A stretch of 64,000 nucleotides of DNA, taken from the NCBI GenBank assembly GCA_949284985.1, contig CASDWY010000024.1, positions 99,042 through 163,041 on the forward strand. Direction: 5' to 3'. A program made the translations under genes and the position numbers. Below, piece by piece: positions 54,328 to 61,465 of this stretch. Below the pieces are notes generated by a model that saw only the letters and a program-made list of their open reading frames with translations, had not been told where the DNA came from and made no database searches. The DNA comes from an uncultured bacterium. GTDB lineage: Bacteria; Cyanobacteriota; Vampirovibrionia; Gastranaerophilales; Gastranaerophilaceae. Position 1 is the stretch's first letter, and each line of letters opens with the position of its first letter.

Positions 54328-54831
54328 ATGTCTGTAGTTTATATATCACTGGGTTCAAATATGGAAGATAGGGTTGCTTATATTCAGCAGGCAATTAAGC
54401 TCTTACAAAGCAGTCGAGATTTTAGTCTTGTCAGATCTTCGACCTTATATGAAACAGAACCTTGGGGGAATAAGGATCAGCCTTGGTTTGTAAATGCAGT
54501 TATAGAAGCAAAAACTAAGTTTTCTCCGGTTGAGCTTTTGCACCATTGTCAAGAGGTTGAAAAAAATCTTGGAAGAGTTCGTGATGGAGTAGCTCGATGG
54601 GGGCAGCGTTGTATAGATATTGACATTATTTTTTATGATAACGAGATCATTAATCTTCCGGAGTTAATTATTCCTCATAAGTTTATGCATAAAAGGGCGT
54701 TTGTGTTGGTTCCGATTTTGGAGTTAATACCGTTGTACAAGCACCCTGTTTTTGGAAAAACTATGATTAGCTTGCATGAGGAATTACAGGAACCAGAGGA
54801 TGTATTTTTGTATGGGACATTAAGAACATGA
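54328..54831 (+). CDS. folK: 2-amino-4-hydroxy-6-hydroxymethyldihydropteridine pyrophosphokinase
   Basis: FolK (HPPK) activates the pterin in folate synthesis. The 167-residue protein has SLGSNMEDR near residue 8, YETEPWGNKDQPWFVNAV near residue 43, and the signature RDGVARWGQRCIDIDII with the magnesium-binding Asp pair. RAFVLVPILEL closes it. AGGAGG lies four bases before the ATG. It overlaps the next gene in an ATGA arrangement, so both are made from one transcript. folP and folB are not in the window. Confidence 0.96.
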   Translation: MSVVYISLGSNMEDRVAYIQQAIKLLQSSRDFSLVRSSTLYETEPWGNKDQPWFVNAVIEAKTKFSPVELLHHCQEVEKNLGRVRDGVARWGQRCIDIDIIFYDNEIINLPELIIPHKFMHKRAFVLVPILELIPLYKHPVFGKTMISLHEELQEPEDVFLYGTLRT

Positions 54832-56006
54832 AAGTTGGAATTGTTGGTGCCGGTCCTGCAGGTGTAATGGCAGCTATTACAGCTTTGCAACAAGATAATA
54901 ATATTGAAGTAACTTTTTTTGACGATAAACCTGCTTTATCTACTCTTTTGCCAACAGGCGCTGGACGATGTAATTTAGCTTATTGTGAATATGATAATAA
55001 TGAACTTGTTAAATTTTATCCAAGAGGCGGAAAGTTTCTGTTATCGGTTTTTTCAAGGTTTTCTACTGGGGATACAATTAATTTTTTTAATAATATTAAT
55101 GTGAATGTATATGTTCAAGATGATTTGAGAATTTTTCCTCAAACGAACAGTTCTAAGGATGTTCAATCTAAACTTTTAGCTCAATTGAAAAATAAAAACT
55201 GCAATTTTATTAAAAGAAAAGTTATTGATTTTAGACGTTTGGAAAACGATTTTGCAGTATTTACTGTTGACGGATGCTATAAAGTTGATAAATTGATTTT
55301 TGCGGGAGGAATAAAAAATAATTATGAACTTTTGAAAAAAGTCGGGATTAAATTAATAAAGCCTTGTCCTGCTTTATGTGCGGTTTGTGTGGCGGAAGAA
55401 GCCTTATATTCACTTTCAGGATTGGTTTTAAAAAATATCCAAGCAGAATTGCCTGTTAATTTAAAAATTAATGGTGATTTGCTTTTTACGCATACTTCTT
55501 TGTCCGGACCTTTGGCTTATAAAATTTCATCTTTATGCGCGTTTTATGATAGACCTTATTGTGTAAATTTAAATCTTGTTGGGATGAATTATGATGATTA
55601 TGATATAGCGCTTAGAACTTTGATAGACAAAAACGGGAAAAAGAGTTTTGTTAATATTTTGTCAGAATTTTTGCCGCGTTCTTTTGTTGGTTATGTTTTT
55701 AATAAACTTAATGTGGACAAAGAACTTAAAGCATGCCAAGTAGATAAAAATTTAAGGAAATTAATTGTACAGTTGTTAACAAATTATGAAGTAAAAATTA
55801 ACGCTTTAAAACAAGACGGTGAAATTGTTACAGCAGGTGGCGTGGATACTGATTATATAGATGCTAAAACAATGAGGTATAAGCCTGTAGAAAATCTTTA
55901 TTTTTGTGGAGAAGTCTTAAACGTTGATGGTTTTACCGGGGGGTTTAATCTTCAAAATTGTTGGTCAACAGGATATATAGCAGGATGTGCCCTTTTGGGT
56001 AATTAA
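54828..56006 (+). CDS. HI0933/YhiN-family flavoprotein
   Basis: The 392-residue protein begins VGIVGAGPAGVMAAI, an FAD-binding GxGxxG fold. It follows the HI0933 family plan, with LPTGAGRCNLA near residue 40, a PRGGKFLLSVF segment, and the C-terminal FCGEVLNVDGFTGGFNLQ motif. Members are often called NAD(P)/FAD-dependent oxidoreductases, but the substrate is not known. The start overlaps folK by four bases. Confidence 0.9.
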   Translation: MKVGIVGAGPAGVMAAITALQQDNNIEVTFFDDKPALSTLLPTGAGRCNLAYCEYDNNELVKFYPRGGKFLLSVFSRFSTGDTINFFNNINVNVYVQDDLRIFPQTNSSKDVQSKLLAQLKNKNCNFIKRKVIDFRRLENDFAVFTVDGCYKVDKLIFAGGIKNNYELLKKVGIKLIKPCPALCAVCVAEEALYSLSGLVLKNIQAELPVNLKINGDLLFTHTSLSGPLAYKISSLCAFYDRPYCVNLNLVGMNYDDYDIALRTLIDKNGKKSFVNILSEFLPRSFVGYVFNKLNVDKELKACQVDKNLRKLIVQLLTNYEVKINALKQDGEIVTAGGVDTDYIDAKTMRYKPVENLYFCGEVLNVDGFTGGFNLQNCWSTGYIAGCALLGN

Positions 56007-56077
56007 CTTTAGTTTGTGACTTTTATAGTTTTGTTGTACAATAATTTTTACAGATTAGTTATAAAGGGGTAATAAAA

Positions 56078-56194
56078 ATGCATGAGTATGTTTTAAAGTT
56101 AAAAAAGGGTGATATAGAACTGGAAATTAAGTCTGATGATTTGGAATTTATTCGGGAACAACTTCAAAAATGGCATAATGAAGTAGTTTCATAA
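56078..56194 (+). CDS. 38-residue mini-protein, paralogue of the next gene's head
   Basis: This small reading frame encodes 38 residues. AAGGGG lies eight bases before the ATG, and the frame ends in TAA 12 bases before the next gene. Its pattern (Y-x4-K, then a hydrophobic beta segment, then K/S-S-D-D-x-x-F-I) matches the first 35 residues of the protein encoded at 56207 (S-S-D-D-K-D-F-I). It could be a free copy of that N-terminal domain. Its function is unknown. Confidence 0.65.
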   Translation: MHEYVLKLKKGDIELEIKSDDLEFIREQLQKWHNEVVS

Positions 56195-56206
56195 TAATGG
56201 TGAAAC

Positions 56207-57007
56207 ATGGCAATATACACTATTGTTGTAAAAAGAGATAGTATTCAGTATAGCATTTCAAGTGATGATAAAGATTTTATCATATCACATATTAGTATGG
56301 TTTTTTCCCAATTAAAAAATAGAGAAGAAAAAATTGGAGATGCTTATTATACAAAGCTTGATGTTGCGCCATTACCCCAAAAAGACTATTTCTCAAAAGA
56401 GCAAGAGTACGCAAATAAGAAAAAAGAATTTTTAGAGTTGAGTACTTTGCTTCAGCCTGATTTGCGTGAGGAAAAATCTCAAGAGAACGAGAATGATTTG
56501 GAACAATCAGATAATAACAATTTAATAGATTCTTTTGAAGAGAGGAGTATAACTGAATTTCAAGCAGAAGCTGGAAAAGTTGAATCGGATGAAAAAAATG
56601 AAGAGCCACAGCCTAATAGTAATGCAGATGAACGTTCTTCTAATAATGTAAGTAGTGATTTTGAAAATATTTTGGCAGAAAAAATAAATAATCCTGTTTA
56701 TATTGAAGAGTCTTTTAAAAGTTATGAAGATATAATATCTGAGATAAAACCTGAAAGTTTGTTAGATTATTTAATAATTACAGCTTATTATATGCATGAG
56801 AATGAAAATAAACATACTTTTCAGTTAAAGCAGCTTAATAGTAAGTTGTATGGCTCAATGAAAATTATGGTGGACAGGAAAACAGTTCAAAAAGCGGTTG
56901 AAGATGGTTTGTTAACTGTTATACTTAATGCTGATGAAGCTTTAGGAGTTGTTGAGTATGCTTTGACCCAATCAGGCAAGGAGTATTATCTGAATGCAAG
57001 TTCCTAA
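56207..57007 (+). CDS. hypothetical protein with duplicated head domain and winged-helix-like tail
   Basis: The 266-residue protein is not recognised. Residues 1-35 (IYTIVVKRDSIQYSISSDDKDFI in two parts) resemble the 38-residue protein just upstream. Residues of about 75-155 are acidic and low complexity, a flexible linker. The C-terminal 100 residues form a helical domain resembling a winged helix (LDYLIITAYYMHENENK, QKAVEDGLLTVIL). No membrane segment is seen. It overlaps mnmA by 14 bases, so it is coupled to tRNA 2-thiouridylase. It may act as a regulator or adaptor. Confidence 0.68.
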   Translation: MAIYTIVVKRDSIQYSISSDDKDFIISHISMVFSQLKNREEKIGDAYYTKLDVAPLPQKDYFSKEQEYANKKKEFLELSTLLQPDLREEKSQENENDLEQSDNNNLIDSFEERSITEFQAEAGKVESDEKNEEPQPNSNADERSSNNVSSDFENILAEKINNPVYIEESFKSYEDIISEIKPESLLDYLIITAYYMHENENKHTFQLKQLNSKLYGSMKIMVDRKTVQKAVEDGLLTVILNADEALGVVEYALTQSGKEYYLNASS

Positions 57008-58037
57008 AAGAGTAGCAGTTTTACTAAGTGGGGGGGTGGATAGTAGTGTTGCAGCTTTTTTGCTTAAAAAACAGGGCTATGATGTTGTTGGAATTACAGG
57101 AAAAATGTTTTGTTCACCTTCTTCTGAGGAGCTGATAAAGAACGCAAAAAAAGTTGCAGCTTACTTAGGTATTGAACATTATGTTTGTGATGTTAGTGAT
57201 GCGTTTCAACAATATGTTATACAGTATTTTCAAAATTCATATAAAAAAGGTGAAACGCCAAATCCCTGCATTAGATGTAACAAAATGATTAAATGGGGTA
57301 AGATTTTTGATTTTGCATTTAAAGAAGCTGGTGTTGATTATGTCGCTACTGGACATTATGCAAATATTGTAGAGAAAGATGGAGTTTTTAAGCTTTATCC
57401 TGCAAAAGATGAAAAAAAAGATCAGCTATATTATCTTTTTGAACTTGATCAATATCAACTTTCAAAAACGCTTTTTCCACTTAGTGGATATTTAAAAGCG
57501 GAAGTGAGAACAATTGCTGAAAAAAATAATCTTCCATCAAAATCATCAAAAGAAAGTCAAGATATTTGTTTTATTCAAAAACCAATGACAACAAAAACAT
57601 ATTTGCTTGAGCAATTTGGAGAAAAGCCTGGAGATATTGTTATGTTGACGACGGGGCAAATAATTGGTAAACATTTTGGAGCTCATCAATATACTATTGG
57701 ACAACGTAAAGGAATAGGAGTTGCTTACAAAAGTCCTTTGTACGTTTTGGAATGTGATGTCGCAAAAAATATAGTTTATGTGGGAACAAAAGAAGAACTT
57801 TATAAAACAAGTATTAAAACAGATAATCTTAAGTTTCAGTCAGGCGTCGAACAGCTTGAGTTTCAGGCAAAAGTAAAAATTCGTTATAATATGCAAAAAG
57901 AAAATGCGTTGGTAAAAAAAATTAATGATAAATGGGTGTTTGAGTTCGAAAAACCTGTTTATGCAGTTACAAAAGGTCAAGCTGTTGTAGTTTATGATAA
58001 AGTTGATTCTCATCTTATTGCCGGTGGTTGGTTGTAG
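56994..58037 (+). CDS. mnmA: tRNA-specific 2-thiouridylase MnmA
   Basis: MnmA installs the 2-thio group on the wobble uridine of Lys, Glu and Gln tRNAs using ATP and a persulfide relay. The 347-residue protein has the PP-loop VAVLLSGGVDSSVAAFLL, the NPCIRCNKMIKWG segment with the first catalytic Cys, and SQDICFI with the second. AAGGAG lies ten bases before the ATG. The start lies inside the end of the gene upstream. The length is normal. Confidence 0.97.
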   Translation: MQVPKRVAVLLSGGVDSSVAAFLLKKQGYDVVGITGKMFCSPSSEELIKNAKKVAAYLGIEHYVCDVSDAFQQYVIQYFQNSYKKGETPNPCIRCNKMIKWGKIFDFAFKEAGVDYVATGHYANIVEKDGVFKLYPAKDEKKDQLYYLFELDQYQLSKTLFPLSGYLKAEVRTIAEKNNLPSKSSKESQDICFIQKPMTTKTYLLEQFGEKPGDIVMLTTGQIIGKHFGAHQYTIGQRKGIGVAYKSPLYVLECDVAKNIVYVGTKEELYKTSIKTDNLKFQSGVEQLEFQAKVKIRYNMQKENALVKKINDKWVFEFEKPVYAVTKGQAVVVYDKVDSHLIAGGWL

Positions 58038-58041
58038 ATTA

Positions 58042-59319
58042 TTAAATTTTAATTTTTTCCATTAAGCTTAAAAATTCAGGAAAAGAAATATCTACCCAAT
58101 GAAATTCTTTTATTGTAATAGGTTTTTTGGCAATTAGCCCTGCAACATAAAGACTCATAGCTAAACGATGGTCATGATAACATTCAACTTCAGCATCACC
58201 TTTGATAGAGGTTTTGCCTTCTATAATAAATCCGTCTTCTGTCTCTGTAATATTTATACCAATTTTTGTTAGTTCTTTTACAAGACAACTTATTCGGTCT
58301 GATTCTTTGTTTCTTAAATCTTGTGCATCTTTTACAATAGTTTTGCCATTGGCTTGAGAGGCTAAAACCGCTATTATCGGAAGTTCATCAATAAGTCTTG
58401 GAATTATTTCAGCTTTTATTTCAGCACCATTTAATTCTGAAGTTTTTATTCTAATATCGCCTATTTCTTCTAAGCATTCAATTTTTTTATTAAGTATTTC
58501 AATATTTGCACCCATTTTTTGTAAAATGTCGATGATGCCGGTGCGAGTTGGGTTTAAACCTACATTTTTTACAATTATATCGGAATTCGGAACTATGCTT
58601 GCCGCAGCAATAAAAAATGCTGCAGAAGAAATATCGCCCGGAATGCTAAGGTTTTTTGGTTGTAATATAGATTTTTTTATAGAAACTTTGTTTCCTATAG
58701 ATAATATTTCAGCTCCAAGATATTCAAGCATTAATTCTGAGTGATTACGTGATTTAAAAGGTTCTTCGAAAGTAGTCTCACCTTTTGTATTAAGTCCTGC
58801 AAGTAAAATACAAGATTTTACTTGAGCAGAAGCTAATTTGCTTTTATAGTTGATTGGTTGAAGTTTTTTCCCAAAAATTTTTAGTGGAGCTCTGTAATCA
58901 TTATGACAAATTTGTGCTCCCATTAGTTCAAGAGGTTCAATTATTCGTTTCATAGGGCGTTTCGAAAGGCTGGCATCTCCTATAAGAGTACTTTCAAAAT
59001 TTTGTGTAGCTAAAATTCCTGAAATTAATCTCATTGTAGTGCCTGAGTTACCGCAATTTAAGACTTGTGTGGGAGTAATTAATTTATTGGGTGCGATGAT
59101 TATTAAGTTGTTTTCATCAATAAATTTAACGTCACATCCTAGTTGTTGAATAATATTAAGTGTGGAGATACAATCTGCCCCTTTTGAAAAATTTGTAATT
59201 TTAGTTTTTCCGCCGGTTAACGCCGAAAACATTACAGCTCTGTGGCTTATAGATTTATCCGGAGGAATGGTAATAGTTCCTTTTAATCCGTTTTTTATAT
59301 TTTTAACTGTTATATTCAT
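58042..59319 (-). CDS. aroA: 3-phosphoshikimate 1-carboxyvinyltransferase (EPSP synthase)
   Basis: AroA joins shikimate 3-phosphate with phosphoenolpyruvate in the aromatic pathway. The 425-residue protein opens IPPDKSISHRAVMFSAL. It has LNCGNSGTTMRLISGILA near residue 88, SAQVKSCILLAGL, and DELPIIAVLASQANG near residue 310. The CGNSGTTMR form resembles the Bacillus-like class. The closing YHDHRLAMSL segment fits the family. There is no ribosome site. A TTGCCA-17-TCTAAT promoter ends six bases before the ATG, a leaderless arrangement. Confidence 0.96.
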   Translation of the reverse strand: MNITVKNIKNGLKGTITIPPDKSISHRAVMFSALTGGKTKITNFSKGADCISTLNIIQQLGCDVKFIDENNLIIIAPNKLITPTQVLNCGNSGTTMRLISGILATQNFESTLIGDASLSKRPMKRIIEPLELMGAQICHNDYRAPLKIFGKKLQPINYKSKLASAQVKSCILLAGLNTKGETTFEEPFKSRNHSELMLEYLGAEILSIGNKVSIKKSILQPKNLSIPGDISSAAFFIAAASIVPNSDIIVKNVGLNPTRTGIIDILQKMGANIEILNKKIECLEEIGDIRIKTSELNGAEIKAEIIPRLIDELPIIAVLASQANGKTIVKDAQDLRNKESDRISCLVKELTKIGINITETEDGFIIEGKTSIKGDAEVECYHDHRLAMSLYVAGLIAKKPITIKEFHWVDISFPEFLSLMEKIKI

Positions 59320-59325
59320 AGTTAT

Positions 59326-59354
59326 ATTAGATTACATTTAAGCCAAAATGGCAA
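59326..59354 (-). promoter_or_regulatory. promoter of aroA, leaderless arrangement
   Basis: On the minus strand TTGCCA (59354-59349) and TCTAAT (59331-59326) are 17 bases apart. The -10 box ends exactly six bases before the ATG at 59319. Confidence 0.6.
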
Positions 59355-59402
59355 GAGTTTAGAGGCAGAAAAAAGTATGTTTACAATTTTTTACAAAAAG
59401 TA

Positions 59403-59431
59403 TTGACATTAAATTTTTTTTGGAGCATTAT
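59403..59431 (+). promoter_or_regulatory. promoter of an ncRNA-like transcription unit
   Basis: A perfect TTGACA (59403-59408) and CATTAT (59426-59431) are 17 bases apart, and TATAAC overlaps the -10. Transcription should begin near 59438. Confidence 0.55.
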
Positions 59432-59437
59432 AACAAT

Positions 59438-59588
59438 ACACAAGATTTAAGTGTAAAAAAAACACTAAATAAGAGAACAGTATATTAAGTTTATACTAAC
59501 CCGAAACATAGAACTCCTAAATAATAAACACAAAAAAGACCATTAGGATGCAGAAAACAACCCACCCAACTTTTGGGTGGTTTTTTTT
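59438..59588 (+). ncRNA. candidate small RNA of about 150 bases
   Basis: The 431-base gap between aroA and the gene at 59751 holds a promoter, this unit, and a strong intrinsic terminator, without an open frame of note. Four short stems can be drawn: 59452-59456 with 59462-59466, 59479-59484 with 59492-59497, 59515-59520 with 59543-59548, and the terminator. I do not recognise it as tmRNA, SRP RNA, RNase P or a riboswitch. The rest of the gap, up to 59750, is A/T-rich and shows only a -10-like TATAAT at 59716 for the next gene. Confidence 0.42.
59562..59588 (+). terminator. intrinsic terminator of the ncRNA-like unit
   Basis: An 8-bp stem (CCACCCAA with TTGGGTGG) has a three-base loop, followed by eight T residues. 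Confidence 0.9.
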
Positions 59589-59750
59589 ATTTTAAAGTTA
59601 AAAAAATAGCCAAAGTTGGTAAAAAATAAATAATGGGTGTATTTTAAACAATTATTAAAAAGTTTTTTTTCTTAACATTTTGTTTTTAATTGTTTTTAAA
59701 TTATCATGTTTTAATTATAATAATCTTAGGATTAATCAAGAGGGAAAATT

Positions 59751-60443
59751 ATGACTGAAAATAAACTGCCCGAAGGTGTAGGCAAGAAAATTGTAGAAGC
59801 TTTGAAAAAACAATCAGAGATAGAAGTTACTCCTGTTCAAGAAATTTCTGATAAAGAAGAAGTCGAAAACATAATTAATGATGAAGTAGATGAGCTTTTT
59901 GTTGATAGCGAAGAAGATATTTTGCCGCAGCAGTCTGAGCAAAATCAAGTTTTGAATCAAGTTCCGCCGCTACAGCCAAGGGTTGAACCTGTGTACAAAC
60001 AACCTGTTCAAAACCATTTTGAACAAGATATTCCTTATGTTATGGCTCAGCAATATCGTGAAGTACAGCCTTCTGTTAATTATAATTATATGGATCAGCA
60101 ATATTCTTCTGAACGAGCTTCTAGCGTAAAAGAATTTAATATACCTTCAAATGTGGCAGTTTTAAAAAGATTAATTACTCAACTTCCCCAAGGTGTTTCT
60201 AAACAGACTGGAGCACAAATTATCAGACAAACTATGGAAGCTCTTGGAATATCTATGTCTACTGTATTATCAGAGGCTCAGAATTTTCAAGATGGGTTGA
60301 ATACTTCTGTCAGGGATTGTGTTTCTACCATTCAAGAATATAAAAATAATATTAAAAATCTTGAAAAACAGGTTAGTGATTATCAAAAACAATCTGCACA
60401 GGTAAATGATTTGATTAGTCTGTTTATTATGACTGATAAATAG
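59751..60443 (+). CDS. hypothetical acidic and coiled-coil protein upstream of ricT
   Basis: The 230-residue protein is not recognised. The N-terminal 110 residues are acidic and Gln/Pro-rich (likely disordered). Residues of about 118-175 form helices around the segment RLITQLPQGVSKQTGAQII. The last 50 residues are a coiled-coil (EYKNNIKNLEKQVSDYQKQ). A GAGGG ribosome site precedes the ATG. It is separated from ricT by eight bases, so the two are cotranscribed. It could be a partner of RicT or a structural protein; function unknown. Confidence 0.72.
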   Translation: MTENKLPEGVGKKIVEALKKQSEIEVTPVQEISDKEEVENIINDEVDELFVDSEEDILPQQSEQNQVLNQVPPLQPRVEPVYKQPVQNHFEQDIPYVMAQQYREVQPSVNYNYMDQQYSSERASSVKEFNIPSNVAVLKRLITQLPQGVSKQTGAQIIRQTMEALGISMSTVLSEAQNFQDGLNTSVRDCVSTIQEYKNNIKNLEKQVSDYQKQSAQVNDLISLFIMTDK

Positions 60444-60451
60444 GAAATTTA

Positions 60452-61375
60452 ATGATAAAATATGCGGTAAAAATGCTTAAAAATAGGTTTTATCCACTGG
60501 ATTATCCTGGTGAGATGAAACTGGAAAACGGGCAGTATGTTTTGGTTAGGACAGAAAAAGGCGAGGAGGCAGTTCGTGTTTTTGTTGTTAATTCAGAAAT
60601 TGCTGCGCACTGGGAGAAATACAAGCCGGAATCTGTTCCTTTGGTGAGAGTTATGTCTAAAGAGGATGTAGCTCAACTTGATGAAATTAAGAAAGAAGAA
60701 TATATTGCATTTAATAAGTGTAAAGAGCTTGTAGCTAAGCATAATCTTTCGATGAATCTTGTTCAGACGAGGTATACTTTTGATAGAAAAAAAGTTACAT
60801 TTTATTATACTGCACAGGAGCGTGTTGATTTTAGGGAATTGTTGAAGGATTTAACTCAAACATTTAAGCGAGTAAGGATAGATTTAAGGCATATTGGTGT
60901 AAGAGATGAGACCTCTATTGTAGAGGGGAATGGATTGTGCGGTATGCCGTTTTGTTGTTGTTCTTGGTTGAGAAAGTTTGACAGTATTAATATCAAGCTT
61001 GCAAAGGATCAAGGAATGCCGATTACACCAGGGAAAATTTCCGGGACTTGCGGTAGATTGTTATGTTGTTTAAATTATGAATACAAAGATTATATTGAAG
61101 CAGCAAAAGAAATGCCACCTGTTGGATGTGGAGTTATGACTGCAGATGGTTTAGGTCGTGTATGCAGTATAAATTTCCTTAGTGAAAAATTGTCTGTAAA
61201 ACTTGAGGATGGAAAAATCAAGGATTATCGTAAGAACGAAGTTGAAATGGTGGATACAAAAGTTGATATAGATATAGATATTGATATATTGACGTATCCT
61301 ATTGATGAAAATGACGCCAAGATTGATATACGCAAACTTGAAGATGATAAAAACAGCACAACGGGTAATGTATAA
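60452..61375 (+). CDS. ricT: PSP1-domain iron-sulfur protein RicT (YaaT)
   Basis: RicT belongs to the Ric complex (YmcA, YlbF, YaaT in Bacillus), which helps RNase Y-based RNA processing. The 307-residue protein has the PSP1 domain and the cysteine-rich segment (GLCGMPFCCCSWLRKF near residue 164 and CGRLLCCLNYEY near residue 200) that binds iron-sulfur clusters. The C-terminus has a run of Asp-Ile repeats. AGGA lies seven bases before ATG. It is cotranscribed with the gene upstream. RicA and RicF are not in this window. Confidence 0.9.
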   Translation: MIKYAVKMLKNRFYPLDYPGEMKLENGQYVLVRTEKGEEAVRVFVVNSEIAAHWEKYKPESVPLVRVMSKEDVAQLDEIKKEEYIAFNKCKELVAKHNLSMNLVQTRYTFDRKKVTFYYTAQERVDFRELLKDLTQTFKRVRIDLRHIGVRDETSIVEGNGLCGMPFCCCSWLRKFDSINIKLAKDQGMPITPGKISGTCGRLLCCLNYEYKDYIEAAKEMPPVGCGVMTADGLGRVCSINFLSEKLSVKLEDGKIKDYRKNEVEMVDTKVDIDIDIDILTYPIDENDAKIDIRKLEDDKNSTTGNV

Positions 61376-61465
61376 ATTATTCTTTGAAATTATTTGTGCT
61401 GTCAAAAAAATAAGCTTTTTATGATACAATAACATAGTTAGTAGCATTTTTATAAGGAGTTTAAG

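Noticed and set aside
59438..59588. The ncRNA-like unit as 6S RNA, SRP RNA or tmRNA
   Set aside because: No long central bubble, SRP tetraloop signature or tRNA-like ends could be drawn, so I leave it unassigned.
61263..61290. Short GAT-ATA repeat near the end of ricT as a regulatory element
   Set aside because: It encodes alternating Asp-Ile residues in frame and is explained by the low-complexity C-terminus of the protein.
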